From Mucilaginibacter conchicola (lineage in GTDB: Bacteria; Bacteroidota; Bacteroidia; Sphingobacteriales; Sphingobacteriaceae), in contig NZ_QWDC01000004.1 in the NCBI RefSeq assembly GCF_003432115.1, positions 186,765 to 250,764 of the forward strand: DNA of 64,000 bases. Reading direction: 5' to 3'. The position numbers and the translations under genes were made by a program. The notes under the pieces were generated by a model that was not told where the DNA came from, searched no databases, and was given only the letters and a program-made list of their open reading frames with translations. Of this stretch, positions 17,250 through 26,958 are shown piece after piece. Numbering within the stretch: the stretch's first letter is position 1; every line of letters starts with the position of its first letter.

Positions 17250-17335
17250 ATATTTATACTCTTCTCATCCCCAAATTAAAATTGAACTCTTCAATTATTT
17301 CCCCACCTTTACTATACACCAATTGAAAAACCTTT

Positions 17336-17746
17336 ATGAAAACCACCACCATTTGGGCTAACATGGCCGTAAAAGATCTGGAGCGCACCAGCAAGTTCTA
17401 TAATGCGATAGGCTTTAAACCCAACGGCGATTACAATTCAGATACCTTAACCAGCTTTTTGGTTGGTAACGATAATTTTGTGATCCACTTTTTTACCGAA
17501 GAACATTTGAAACAGGGCATGGCCGGCGAACTGTCTGATCTGACAAAGGGCAACGAGATCGTATTCACCCTTGGCGTGCCCGATCGTGCAAAGGCTGATG
17601 AATGGGCGGTAGAGATCCGCAATGCAGGTGGTACTATGGTTACCGAGCCGGTTGAGTTTGCCCCCGGCTACTACGGCTTTGTTTTCGCCGACCCGGACGG
17701 GCATAAGTTCAATGTTTTTTATTGTAAAGATCTGGAAGAAAAATAA
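17336..17746 (+). CDS. VOC-family (glyoxalase/bleomycin-resistance-like) protein
   Basis: A 136-residue protein with the two beta-alpha-beta-beta-beta modules of the vicinal oxygen chelate fold. The first module shows IWANMAVKDLERTSKFYNAIGF, the second YGFVFADPDGHKFNVFY, the common ending of this superfamily. Potential metal ligands are H in FVIHFF and E/H near the C-terminus, but the set is not certain. Members range from glyoxalases and dioxygenases to binding proteins without catalysis. It is a single gene ended by a strong terminator shared with the convergent gene. Confidence 0.85.
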   Translation: MKTTTIWANMAVKDLERTSKFYNAIGFKPNGDYNSDTLTSFLVGNDNFVIHFFTEEHLKQGMAGELSDLTKGNEIVFTLGVPDRAKADEWAVEIRNAGGTMVTEPVEFAPGYYGFVFADPDGHKFNVFYCKDLEEK

Positions 17747-17781
17747 CAAAAGAGCCGTGGCATTGCCACGGCTCTTTTACT
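17747..17781. terminator. Bidirectional terminator
   Basis: AAAAGAGCCGTGG pairs with CCACGGCTCTTTT around the loop CATTG, with A-run and T-run on the two sides. It serves the VOC gene on the plus strand and the small PH-like gene on the minus strand. Confidence 0.9.
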
Positions 17782-18066
17782 TTAGTTTCTTGCGCGGCCT
17801 GCTTCAATGGCCGCCTTAATGGCCCTGGCATCATCCTTAGTAAAACCATGGGCTTCAACTTTGTTGCCGTTGTGGTAAAAACGAATTGTTGAATAGCCGA
17901 TGAAAGGCGTATCTATTTCAACCGCCGAAATACTGTTGTACCCTACAGAGGTTTCGTCGCCGCTGAAAAAACCGGGGATGCGTACCGTAATGCCCGTAGG
18001 TTCAACAATAACCTGTGCCGGGAAAAGTTTATTGCCTTCTGATAGGCGCGATGCTGTGTATTTCAT
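17782..18066 (-). CDS. Small PH-like domain protein
   Basis: A 94-residue protein of mostly beta strands followed by one helix. The pattern (VEPTGITVRIPGFFSGDET, YNSISAVEIDTPFIGYSTIRFY, then DDARAIKAAIE) fits the bacterial PH-like small domains that occur alone in Bacteroidota. No catalytic residue is apparent. It is monocistronic and converges on the VOC gene. The fold call is a guess from the strand pattern and the length. Confidence 0.65.
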   Translation of the reverse strand: MKYTASRLSEGNKLFPAQVIVEPTGITVRIPGFFSGDETSVGYNSISAVEIDTPFIGYSTIRFYHNGNKVEAHGFTKDDARAIKAAIEAGRARN

Positions 18067-18214
18067 GTTTCTGCAAATAAAGTTCTATAACGTATAGCAC
18101 ATTGGGTTGTTGTATATACCCATTATGCATTTGTTAGATGAGGGCAGGACTGAGAAGTTACAATAAGGACAGTGGTATGCATCTGAAAAACAAAAGCCAA
18201 CCGCCGAAAGTTTA

Positions 18215-18736
18215 ATGAGTATGACTGCCATACGTCTCCTAAACAACGAAGCAGAACTGCGCATTAGTTATTTTTACGCCAAGCCATTTTACATGAATTT
18301 CGGGTTTGTGTTTACGCTGGCGTTTGGCTTGCCCATTGTGGCAACATCATTTGTGTTAGGGAATATTTACCTCAGTGCCGGCATTCTGCTGGTTTGGATA
18401 GCGTTGCTTTACCTCATCTTATCAGTAAAAAAGCGTAAAATAAAACAGGCCAAAGAGGTTTACCAGTTTGGCAGCGAGGAAATGATCTATTTCCAGGGAC
18501 TAAGCTATAACTACGGTATGAAAATTAACGGCGCCCCGCAGCCGGTCATCAACCTCAATAAAAACGGCGAACTGATCCAGATAAAAAGTTTTAGCCGCCG
18601 GGTGATAGCAGCCTTTGATGCACCTGTGCAAAAAGCATACGTGTTGGATAAGTATCCGGATATTATCCTTCCTGAAAAACTCTTCTCCATGATACTCAAC
18701 CCGAGAACGGAGAAGACGAGGGAGATAAATATTTAG
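18215..18736 (+). CDS. Membrane protein with two helices and a PH-like C-terminus
   Basis: A 173-residue protein. Residues about 27-70 hold two hydrophobic helices (FVFTLAFGLPIVATSFVL, AGILLVWIALLYLIL) and the rest is cytoplasmic and beta-rich, ending in NPRTEKTREINI. The layout resembles small PH-domain membrane proteins with a pair of helices. The start ATG 18215 is followed by another ATG at 18221; either may be used. No family is claimed. Confidence 0.65.
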   Translation: MSMTAIRLLNNEAELRISYFYAKPFYMNFGFVFTLAFGLPIVATSFVLGNIYLSAGILLVWIALLYLILSVKKRKIKQAKEVYQFGSEEMIYFQGLSYNYGMKINGAPQPVINLNKNGELIQIKSFSRRVIAAFDAPVQKAYVLDKYPDIILPEKLFSMILNPRTEKTREINI

Positions 18737-18749
18737 GCTTTATTGCAGA

Positions 18750-19895
18750 TCAATCTTTATTTGCCGTAACTGCAGGCAGCTTTAGCTTATTGTTGAATAA
18801 AATACTTATGTAGCTGTCTTCTACATCATCCACAGTATTGTTGTTAGTGATGTTACGAAGCACTATAATGGTTTTATCAGGACCAATAAAGCGCGCAATA
18901 TGCGTATCATAACCGCCCCAGCCACCATTGTGGGCTACGTATTTGCCTGCTACAGTATCTTTTGGCACTACACCCCAACCGTAGCCGTAACCAGCTTCGC
19001 GCCCGTTACCAAGTTTTGTGGTACTGAACATCTCATTGATCTTTTGATTGCTGATGAGTTTATCGGTGTACAAAGCCCTGTCCCATTTTAGCAGATCAGT
19101 GGTGGTTGATATTATACCGCCATCGCCAACAATGCCATCCAGGTAAATCAGGTAGTCAGATTCCTTTATCGAATCCTGAGAGGTTGGCTTAGGGTTATTT
19201 TTGGTGATGATGTAGCCGTAAGCATAATTTTTAACTATCTCGTGCTTTGCCAGTCGCGTATTATACACGCGGCTGCGGTTCATTTGTAATGGCTTAAATA
19301 TATGCCTGCTCAAGAAATCGGCATAAGAGGTGCCGGATGCTTTTTCAATAACAGATGCCAGCAGAACATAGCCCGTATTAGAATATTCAAAAGTATAGCC
19401 GGGCTTAAAGGCCACCTTGGGATGATATTTAACCAATGCCGCTATAACATCATTATTGAACGCTATCTTGGTTTTGTCCCAATGTTGTGCCATCAGCTCC
19501 ATATAGTCGGGCATGCCCGAGGTATGGTTGAGCAAGTTTTTAATGCTGATGTTACCATAAGTTCTTAGCTGCGGATAGTATTTGGTAAGCTTATCGCTCA
19601 GTTTCAGTTTGCCTTGCTTTTCCAATATCATAATGCCCATGGCTGTAAATTGCTTGGTAAGCGATGCCAGGTAAAAAGCAGAGTTTTCATTTAACCGTTC
19701 GCCGGTTTTGAAATTGGCATATCCAAATGATCTTTGATAAACTACTTTACCTTTGTCGGCTACAAGCACATTACCATTAAAGTTATCTTTCCTTTCCAGA
19801 TAATGAAAAAGAGAGTCGTAGTTAGCTTTAAGCGATTGACTTTTCGCGGTAAAAAAGCAAACAATGAGCGTGATAGTGATAAGGTAACGGTTCAT
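18750..19895 (-). CDS. Serine hydrolase, beta-lactamase class C / DD-peptidase-like
   Basis: A 381-residue secreted protein (signal peptide to about residue 20) of the beta-lactamase-related serine hydrolase family. The catalytic SxxK is S78-L-T-K81 (YLASLTKQF), the YxN triad element is Y171-S-N173 (FEYSNTGYVLL), and the region AHNGGWGGY supplies the HxG-like third motif. Such proteins are DD-peptidases, esterases or D-amino-acid hydrolases; true cephalosporinase activity should not be assumed. It is a single gene, convergent with 18215-18736. Confidence 0.88.
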   Translation of the reverse strand: MNRYLITITLIVCFFTAKSQSLKANYDSLFHYLERKDNFNGNVLVADKGKVVYQRSFGYANFKTGERLNENSAFYLASLTKQFTAMGIMILEKQGKLKLSDKLTKYYPQLRTYGNISIKNLLNHTSGMPDYMELMAQHWDKTKIAFNNDVIAALVKYHPKVAFKPGYTFEYSNTGYVLLASVIEKASGTSYADFLSRHIFKPLQMNRSRVYNTRLAKHEIVKNYAYGYIITKNNPKPTSQDSIKESDYLIYLDGIVGDGGIISTTTDLLKWDRALYTDKLISNQKINEMFSTTKLGNGREAGYGYGWGVVPKDTVAGKYVAHNGGWGGYDTHIARFIGPDKTIIVLRNITNNNTVDDVEDSYISILFNNKLKLPAVTANKD

Positions 19896-19933
19896 GTAAA
19901 AGACGAAGATATGGTCCGTTTAAAGATATAAAA

Positions 19934-20947
19934 TCAGTGGCAAATCACTTTCGCAATTTCTTCCAGTTTATCTAAAGGGATAGTAAGGTTAACACCTTGC
20001 GGGCCTTCTATCACACCCTCGCCATCGGGCGCGCCAAAGAGGTAGTAATAGTTTAATTGAATAGCTTTTGCCAGGTGCCAGTAGCATTGGTTATGGTACA
20101 CCTTATTGCGCCTAAACTCGATAATGCTGCCGCTGGGAGGCATGAAAATGCTGTTGGTGATGCCCGCGCCATGTATAGAAATCATTACTTTGGTGTTGGC
20201 CATGGTTTTTACCTGCTCCTCAATGCTCAACTCCTCAAAGGCTATGGTTTTAAAGTTGTAGCGCTGTAGTAGCTCAATCACCTTATCCTCATTTAAAACC
20301 TTACGGCTGGCAGCTTTCCTTCTGGTAACATATATCCTCTCCTGCGGGTTGGGGTTATCAAAGCGGAGTCTGCTACGCAGTTTCAGCATCAATTCATCGT
20401 GGGTTTTGCCGGTGGCTACTATGGGTGGGATAAATTTAAGGTTATGGGCCGCTACAAACTGTTTAGGCTTTATCCACTCAATGCGTTTGGGTTTTAGGTT
20501 AAAGGTCTCCAATAGTTTTGCGCCTGTTTGGCGGGCATAATCACTATCGGGTAACAGTAGCACATAATTGGGCAATTCGTCGATAACCAGGGTGAGTTTT
20601 GGCAAAAAATCAACTATCCAGTGATAGTGGTTGCTGCTCCAGGCATTAAAGCAATGCAGATAGGTATCGCCCTGCGAAAGGTTGCGTTTGTTTTTCAGGT
20701 ATAACTTTTTCAATCGCGATAAAAAGCCCGACCGCTTAAATGGTTGCCCCTCTATCAGTGAGCGCTCCTCAACCTTAAAATCCCTGTTATATACCCGCCC
20801 GTTAAAATCAACAAAAACTTTATCTAACGATAGTATTTCCAGTTGTTCAGTTTGATATGTGAACTCACCTTTGCAAAAATCGAGTTCGCCCTCTGTGTAG
20901 TTTTCAGGGAAAGCGCGATTAATTTGCAGTGGCGGTTGAATGATCAT
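19934..20947 (-). CDS. Glycosyltransferase family 61-like protein
   Basis: A 337-residue protein of the DUF563/GT61 family. The recognisable parts are the NHYHWIVDFLPKL motif near one third of the length and the C-terminal ISIHGAGITNSIFMPPSGS, which is the nucleotide-sugar-binding signature of this family. There is no membrane segment. GT61 members transfer GlcNAc or xylose in eukaryotes; in bacteria they are linked to capsule or exopolysaccharide. I use ATG 20947, as the longer frame begins with TTG at 20956. It has no other glycan-assembly genes beside it. Confidence 0.88.
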   Translation of the reverse strand: MIIQPPLQINRAFPENYTEGELDFCKGEFTYQTEQLEILSLDKVFVDFNGRVYNRDFKVEERSLIEGQPFKRSGFLSRLKKLYLKNKRNLSQGDTYLHCFNAWSSNHYHWIVDFLPKLTLVIDELPNYVLLLPDSDYARQTGAKLLETFNLKPKRIEWIKPKQFVAAHNLKFIPPIVATGKTHDELMLKLRSRLRFDNPNPQERIYVTRRKAASRKVLNEDKVIELLQRYNFKTIAFEELSIEEQVKTMANTKVMISIHGAGITNSIFMPPSGSIIEFRRNKVYHNQCYWHLAKAIQLNYYYLFGAPDGEGVIEGPQGVNLTIPLDKLEEIAKVICH

Positions 20948-21087
20948 ACACGGCAAACTTATAAATTATTGCCCATGATGCCAATAAGCAATCCCGCCCC
21001 GGCACTGCCCAACCTCAATCACCGACACACGACTTTCTCCTGTGATGAGATCATAACAGCACCAGGGCGGGGATAGATGTATCTTAA

Positions 21088-21636
21088 TTACTCGCCCGCC
21101 GGTATAAACTTCCAACTGAATTTATCTGTTGCCTGCGCGGCATCAAAACGGATCTCGGTAGGTAGGTTAGGGCTAAATACGAAACTGTGCATGGCGTCGC
21201 CGTTATAAAAAAGGCTTTTAATATACCATTGCTTCGGCCCCGGCCCGGCCACTATACGGTAGCTGCTGTTGTTGCCCGGCGAGCCTACCATAGGCGTATG
21301 ATCTTTAACCGGGAAAGGCTGAAAATAAAGATTATCTGAGCCGGCCACTTTAATGGTATAGCTGATGCCTTTTTTGGTTTTATTTTGGGTTACGTCCCAT
21401 TTTTGGGTGCCGCTACCATTAAATGATTGCAAAAAAACGTTTTGCCCAACAGTGGGTTGCCAGGGCGTTAAAGCGCTGCTGCCATTAACAATAAAATAAG
21501 TGCCGGTAGGCAGGGGGGCGGTGTTATCAAGGGCATTAGCGGTTGATGAGGTGCTTTGGCCGATAGATCTCATTTGGCTGCAGGCAGATATTGCCAGTGT
21601 TAAAGCCATCCAAAGGGTAATACGTAAAGTTTTCAT
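21088..21636 (-). CDS. Putative lipoprotein, ricin-B-lectin-like
   Basis: A 182-residue lipoprotein (lipobox ISAC, Cys19). After a Ser/Thr-rich linker, the domain starts with LPTGTYFIVNGSSALTPW and contains QKWDVTQ and QWYIKSLF, like the QxW repeats of beta-trefoil (ricin-B) lectins. There seems to be only about one and a half repeats with clear QxW, so the fold is tentative. It may be a surface carbohydrate-binding protein. It is a lone gene. Confidence 0.65.
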   Translation of the reverse strand: MKTLRITLWMALTLAISACSQMRSIGQSTSSTANALDNTAPLPTGTYFIVNGSSALTPWQPTVGQNVFLQSFNGSGTQKWDVTQNKTKKGISYTIKVAGSDNLYFQPFPVKDHTPMVGSPGNNSSYRIVAGPGPKQWYIKSLFYNGDAMHSFVFSPNLPTEIRFDAAQATDKFSWKFIPAGE

Positions 21637-21767
21637 AAGCCTGATATTTTAATGATTGCTGTTTGTGTATTGCAATATTAAATGGCTTACTTATAGTATT
21701 TTATGCTGATGAGTGTGCAGCGGCTTTGACTTAGCGAAGCAACTTAATGCGGATAGGGAAGTTGTTA

Positions 21768-22322
21768 TTATGCATTAAGTTTTAAATGTAAATGTTCGTG
21801 GTTTCCGCCTAAAAGGGTGATGGTATTCTGTACTTTAAAGCCCATGCTTTCATATAGGCGTTTTGCATCGGGGTTGCTCACCAGTAACCCGGCGATAAGA
21901 TGCCCTTCTGCGGCAATTTTATCACATAAAGCTTTGATAAGTTTACGGCCCGTACCCAGGCCTTGTTTATGGGGCAACACGGCAAGGCAATCAATATAAT
22001 ACTCTCCGGCTTGGGTTTCATCTTCGGGCGTGCCGGTAAAGCCAAGCTTTTGGGTTATATGGTTAAGAAACGGCCTGCGCAATTCATCAAGCAGGGCGCC
22101 GTCGTAGGCAATGATCATCCCGTTTATTTCACCCTCATCTTCATCAACCAAAATATTCTGATAACTGTACTGGTTGCTGTTTTGCATGATGAAATGAACA
22201 AACAAATGTGTTTGTATTTTAACATCGTCACTGTTGGCAAACTTTGCAGCCAATGGCCCCATAGCAAGCAGAATTAGTGGTGCAATTTGCTGTGCATCAG
22301 CAGTTGTAGCCGGTCTTATCAT
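21768..22322 (-). CDS. GNAT-family N-acetyltransferase
   Basis: A 184-residue acetyltransferase. The GNAT acetyl-CoA motif A is seen in YIDCLAVLPHKQGLGTGRKL (Q/R-x-x-G-x-G/A), followed by the ARK-like helix and the closing strand AKRLYESMGFKV. The first 50 residues (IRPATTADAQQIAPLILLAM) are the usual start of the fold. The substrate is unknown. It runs divergently from the ROK regulator across an AT-rich 230-bp interval. Confidence 0.88.
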   Translation of the reverse strand: MIRPATTADAQQIAPLILLAMGPLAAKFANSDDVKIQTHLFVHFIMQNSNQYSYQNILVDEDEGEINGMIIAYDGALLDELRRPFLNHITQKLGFTGTPEDETQAGEYYIDCLAVLPHKQGLGTGRKLIKALCDKIAAEGHLIAGLLVSNPDAKRLYESMGFKVQNTITLLGGNHEHLHLKLNA

Positions 22323-22498
22323 GCCTGTAAAGTTACTAATTAACCCTTCTCAATTGTAACATATCCGAATGAATGGTAATCATGACAATTATTAGTTTTT
22401 TGTTAAATATCTGATAATTAGTTTTTTATAATGTTTGTTAATTAATTGTTTTTAATAAAATGGTAAACCATAAAATAGTTTTTAAAAAAAATAAAAAG

Positions 22499-22532
22499 TT
22501 TGTGTTAAATTTAAAATTATGCATTAAGTTTG
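22499..22532 (+). promoter_or_regulatory. Bacteroidota-type promoter of the ROK/SusCD unit
   Basis: TTTG at 22499-22502 and TAAGTTTG at 22525-22532 match the -33 and -7 elements of Bacteroidota sigma-ABfr promoters with 22 bases between them, within the known range. ATG of the ROK gene is at 22553, so the leader would be short. Upstream, ATTAGTTTTTT occurs twice (22391-22401, 22417-22427), a possible regulator site. Confidence 0.5.
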
Positions 22533-22552
22533 AAGAACCAATTCCCTGATTA

Positions 22553-23743
22553 ATGACCATTGTAAAAAAGCACGACCTGCTAAGGAAAGAGCTTATTAAA
22601 CAGTTTTACTATAATAAGCGCCTTACTCTTACCGAGTTGAGCAAGCTTACCCATAAGAGCTTGCCGCTGGTTACCAACACGGTTAATAATCTGGTAGAAG
22701 AAGGTTATGTGCAGGAGCACGGTCTTGCACCCTCAACCGGCGGACGAAGAGCATTATCTTTTCTACTTAACAACCAACTACAGCGCTATGTAGTTGCTGT
22801 GGCAGTTGACCAATTGGTTACCCAAGTGGTGATGTATGATCTGATGAATAACATCAGGATAGCGCCGGAGACAACTGAGATAACCCTGCTTAAGGATGAT
22901 CCGGCCGTTTTAAATGCCCTTACCAATTTTATTAAAAACTATATATCGCGCTCGGGTATACCTGCTAAACAGATACTTGGTGTAGGTATAGGTATGCCGG
23001 GTTTTGTTAACGCGGTTGAAGGGATAAACTATACATTCTTTAAACCCGAGAGTGGCATCAGCCTGAAAAAGTATTTGACCAATGAACTTGGCCTGCCGGT
23101 GTTTATTGATAACGACTCGAGCTTAATTGCCCTTGCCGAGCTAAAGTTTGGCGCAGGTAAAGGCCTTAAAGATGTACTGGTAGTGAACATTGGCTGGGGT
23201 ATAGGCCTCGGCATGGTGGTAAATGGTAGCCTGTTTAGGGGCCATACCGGTTATGCGGGCGAGTTTAGCCATATCCCGTTATCGGCAACCAACAAGATCT
23301 GCTCATGCGGCAAGCGTGGCTGCTTAGAGGTAGATACATCCCTATTGGTGATGATAGACCGCGCCAAAACCGAAATGGATAACGGTACCAGCTCGAGCAT
23401 GGAAAAAATTTACAAAGGCAGCAGCGAATTACCTGCCGAGCATTTCCTGCAAGCAGCACGTGCCGGCGACCCGTTAGCGGTATCTATTATATCTGATGCG
23501 GCTTTCCTGATAGGTAAGGGCATAGCCACCCTTATACATATCATGAACCCCGGCCTTATAGTGCTAAGCGGAAGCGGCGCAACGGCAGGGAAAATTCTGA
23601 TGGCGCCCATACAGCAGGCCATAAATGAGTTTTGTATACCCTGGTTGGCCGAGCAAACGGAGATAGAGGTATCACAACTGGCGGCTGATGCCAAACTACT
23701 GGGGGCTGCAACCCTGGTGATAGAAAACTGCAGCTTTAATTAA
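22553..23743 (+). CDS. ROK-family transcriptional regulator
   Basis: A 396-residue protein with an N-terminal winged helix-turn-helix (about 10-70, LTLTELSKLTHKSLPLVTNT) and a C-terminal ROK sugar-kinase-like domain. The kinase part shows GVGIGMPG (143-150), FIDNDSSLIALAE, and the zinc motif C250-S-C252-G-K-R-G-C257 with upstream H240. The protein is thus likely a NagC/XylR-like regulator that senses a sugar. It precedes susC with a 45-bp gap in the same direction and probably controls that locus; the inducer may be rhamnose or a rhamnose-containing oligosaccharide, inferred from the GH78 gene downstream. Confidence 0.93.
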   Translation: MTIVKKHDLLRKELIKQFYYNKRLTLTELSKLTHKSLPLVTNTVNNLVEEGYVQEHGLAPSTGGRRALSFLLNNQLQRYVVAVAVDQLVTQVVMYDLMNNIRIAPETTEITLLKDDPAVLNALTNFIKNYISRSGIPAKQILGVGIGMPGFVNAVEGINYTFFKPESGISLKKYLTNELGLPVFIDNDSSLIALAELKFGAGKGLKDVLVVNIGWGIGLGMVVNGSLFRGHTGYAGEFSHIPLSATNKICSCGKRGCLEVDTSLLVMIDRAKTEMDNGTSSSMEKIYKGSSELPAEHFLQAARAGDPLAVSIISDAAFLIGKGIATLIHIMNPGLIVLSGSGATAGKILMAPIQQAINEFCIPWLAEQTEIEVSQLAADAKLLGAATLVIENCSFN

Positions 23744-23788
23744 CATACAATCAATCCACCCTGAATATTAACCTTAAACTCCTTAAAA

Positions 23789-26700
23789 ATGAAGCAATTG
23801 TACTTGAGATGTACAGCCGTATTGTTTTTCAGTTTGATGACAATAGTGGCCTATGCACAAAAAACGGTTACCGGTAGGGTAACTGAGAAGTCGGGCCAGG
23901 CGGCGCCGGGCGTAAACGTTACCGAAAAGGGGACAACACACGGCACTACTACCGATATTAACGGTAAGTTTAGCCTTAGTGGCGTTAAACCCGGTGCGGT
24001 TTTAACGTTCTCTTTTATTGGTTTTAAAACACAAGAAATTACTGTAGGCGAAGGCTCAACCATAAACGTAGTTATCGAGAGCGGCGAGAGCGCGCTTAAC
24101 GAGGTTGTGGTAACTGCATTAGGTATAAAACGCGAGAAGAAATCTTTGGGTTATGCCGTGCAGGAAGTAAAAGGCGCGGTGTTAACAGATCGTAAAGAAA
24201 CCAACGTAGTTAACGCGTTAAGCGGCCAGGTAGCAGGTTTGCAGATCACCAAGTCTGGTAACGGCCCTGGTGGTTCATCACGTATTACTTTACGTGGTAA
24301 TAACTCTTTAACCGGTACTAACCAACCGCTTATTGTTGTTGATGGTGTGCCTATCGATAACTTTACCGGTAACGAAATTGGCGGCGATGGCAAACCTAAT
24401 AACGACTACTTCAACCCAACGAGGGATATGGGTAACGGCTTGGCAGACATTAACCCGGAAGATATTGAGAGCATGAGTGTTTTGAAAGGCCCATCTGCAG
24501 CGGCTCTTTATGGTTCACGTGCAGGTAACGGTGCTATTTTGATCACCACCAAAACCGGTAAATCTCAAAACGGCTTAGGTATTACTGTAACTTCGTCATT
24601 TGGTTTCGAAAGTATTTTCTCAACACCAAAAATGCAAACTCAATTTGGGCAGGGTGAGAGCGGTGGTTTTGTGGCTAATTCAACTTCAAGCTGGGGGGAA
24701 GAAAATAAAGGCCAAACCCAAACAAGACTTGATGGTACCACCTTTCAGCAAAACTTCCACGATAACGTAAAAAACTACTTCCAAACCGGTTTGCAATCGT
24801 TACAAGGTATATCATTCCAGCAGCAATACAAATCTACTTCTGTTTATACATCATATAATCGTTTAGATGATAAAAGCTATATCCCCGGCGCAAAGCTGAT
24901 CCGTAACAATTTAACAGCACGTACTGTTAGTAAATTTGGTACCAATGATAAATGGACGGTAGATACAAAAGTACAGTACATCAACTCTACTGCACAGAAC
25001 CGCCCACAAAGTGGTTACAACCCGAACAACTACTTCTACTACCTGCAAACCATGCCAAACTCTATTGATGTAACTGGTTACAGTAACCCGTTAAGGCCTG
25101 ATGGTAAGATGAATTGGTGGCACGATGATCAAGAACTTAACCCTTACTGGGCTGCCAAATACAACCTGAATGAGGATGTACGCGACAGGTTCCTCTTAAA
25201 TGCATCTATTAAATATCAATTTAACAACTGGTTAAGTTTTGAAAGCCGTGGTGGTGCTGATATTTATAACACTACAACTATAAACAAAACTTATGGCGGC
25301 AGCCCATCAAGTGTTAATGGATCTTATGGCGAAAGAAGAGCAGATTTCACCGAAACCAACTACAGCGGTTTATTAACTGCTAAAAAAGATAACTTAATTG
25401 GCAAATGGGGTGGCGTTTTAACTGTAGGTGGTAACTTGATGAACCAGCAGCGCTCTTTCTTAAGCGCAAGCGCAGGTACGTTAAATGTTCCAAATTTGTT
25501 TGCAATAAACAATGCTGTAGGTAATCCTGGTTATGACCAAGGCCGATTCTTACACAATATCTACTCGGTTTACGGATCATTAGGTATCAACTATGATCAG
25601 GTATTCTTTGTGGATGGAACAGCTCGTAACGACTGGAGCTCGGCATTAAGCAAAGCAAACCGTTCATACTTCTACCCATCAGTAAGCACCTCATTGGTAT
25701 TTTCTGAAATGTTGAACAAAAATGGCAGCCTGCCATCATGGATCACTTATGGTAAGATCCGCGGTTCATACGCAGTGGTGGGTAATGATATGGATCCGTA
25801 TCAGTTGTACAACACTTACACCATCAGCAAAGATCCGCTTGGTAACACTACAGCAGGCCGTAAAGGAACGTTGTATGATGAGAACGTTAAAAGCGAGTTG
25901 ATCAAATCATACGAGGCAGGTTTAGAGATGCGTTTCTTTGATAGCCGTTTAGGATTTGATTTTGCGGTTTACAAAACCAATGCAACCAACCAGTTACTTG
26001 ATATACCTATGGACCCTCTTAGCGGTTACAGCTACAGAAAGGTTAATGCAGGTAATATCCAAAACAAAGGTTTGGAGTTAATGGTTGATGGCAAGATATT
26101 GAGAAACGCAGATGGTTTCAATTGGAATACCATGGTGAATTTCTCTATCAACAGAAATAAAGTACTTGAGATAACTAAAGAAATTACCGTTTATCCTTTA
26201 CCGGGCGGTACGTATGATAATGTCTCTATCATAGGCCAAACCGGTCAGCTTTATGGTGCAATTTATGGTTCAAGCTTTAGGCGCGTAACTGATGCTAATA
26301 GTCCTTACAAAGGCCAGTTGGTGTTAACAAGCGCAGGTTTGCCGCAAACTACAGATGGTGGTTCCCAGCTTTTGGGTAACCAGCAAGCATCAAGCCTGTT
26401 AGGTGTAACCAACTCGTTCTCTTACAAAGGTTTCAACTTCTCATTCCTGGTTGATGCACGTTTTGGCGGCAAGATCTTCTCAAGCACCCTATCGCGCATG
26501 GAAAGATCAGGTACATCTGCAAACACGGTTGTTAACGGTAAACGCGAAAACTTTACAGTTGATGGTGTAATATTAAATACAACCACTAACCAGTATGAGA
26601 AAAATACCATCAGCGTAACACCTCAGCAATACTGGACAGCTGTTACCTCTGGTAACCAGGGTATCACCGAAGCTAACTTGTACGATGCTTCAAACATCCG

Positions 26701-26932
26701 TTTAAGAAACGTTAACATTAGCTACGATCTTTCTAAAAGCTTATTATCCGGTACCGGTATCCAGAGAGCAAGAATTGGTGTATCTGCAAACAACGTTTGG
26801 CTAATAAAAAGCCACATGATGGGTTTAGATCCTGAATCTGTGTTTGCTACAGGCTCTAATGCAACCGGCTACGAGAACGGTAGTGCACCAACAGTACGTA
26901 CCATTTTACTTAACCTGACTTTAGGTTTTTAA
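23789..26932 (+). CDS. SusC/RagA-family TonB-linked outer-membrane transporter
   Basis: A 1047-residue SusC-type transporter. It has a signal peptide (to about residue 24), a carboxypeptidase-D-like regulatory domain (VTGRVTEKSGQAAPGVNV to about 110), a TonB plug with the family signature LKGPSAAALYGSRAGNG followed by AILITTKTG, and a barrel ending NLTLGF. SusC proteins import oligosaccharides (or peptides) across the outer membrane with their SusD lid. The gene follows the ROK regulator and is followed after 26 bp by susD. The codon use and GC are slightly lower than average, as is usual for this family. Confidence 0.96.
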   Translation: MKQLYLRCTAVLFFSLMTIVAYAQKTVTGRVTEKSGQAAPGVNVTEKGTTHGTTTDINGKFSLSGVKPGAVLTFSFIGFKTQEITVGEGSTINVVIESGESALNEVVVTALGIKREKKSLGYAVQEVKGAVLTDRKETNVVNALSGQVAGLQITKSGNGPGGSSRITLRGNNSLTGTNQPLIVVDGVPIDNFTGNEIGGDGKPNNDYFNPTRDMGNGLADINPEDIESMSVLKGPSAAALYGSRAGNGAILITTKTGKSQNGLGITVTSSFGFESIFSTPKMQTQFGQGESGGFVANSTSSWGEENKGQTQTRLDGTTFQQNFHDNVKNYFQTGLQSLQGISFQQQYKSTSVYTSYNRLDDKSYIPGAKLIRNNLTARTVSKFGTNDKWTVDTKVQYINSTAQNRPQSGYNPNNYFYYLQTMPNSIDVTGYSNPLRPDGKMNWWHDDQELNPYWAAKYNLNEDVRDRFLLNASIKYQFNNWLSFESRGGADIYNTTTINKTYGGSPSSVNGSYGERRADFTETNYSGLLTAKKDNLIGKWGGVLTVGGNLMNQQRSFLSASAGTLNVPNLFAINNAVGNPGYDQGRFLHNIYSVYGSLGINYDQVFFVDGTARNDWSSALSKANRSYFYPSVSTSLVFSEMLNKNGSLPSWITYGKIRGSYAVVGNDMDPYQLYNTYTISKDPLGNTTAGRKGTLYDENVKSELIKSYEAGLEMRFFDSRLGFDFAVYKTNATNQLLDIPMDPLSGYSYRKVNAGNIQNKGLELMVDGKILRNADGFNWNTMVNFSINRNKVLEITKEITVYPLPGGTYDNVSIIGQTGQLYGAIYGSSFRRVTDANSPYKGQLVLTSAGLPQTTDGGSQLLGNQQASSLLGVTNSFSYKGFNFSFLVDARFGGKIFSSTLSRMERSGTSANTVVNGKRENFTVDGVILNTTTNQYEKNTISVTPQQYWTAVTSGNQGITEANLYDASNIRLRNVNISYDLSKSLLSGTGIQRARIGVSANNVWLIKSHMMGLDPESVFATGSNATGYENGSAPTVRTILLNLTLGF

Positions 26933-26958
26933 TAACATTAAAAGAAAATTCATTAGAT

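Noticed and set aside
17062..17250. A 62-codon minus-strand open frame ahead of the cNMP-domain kinase
   Set aside because: It is composed of the 93-bp palindrome and overlaps the start of the kinase gene.
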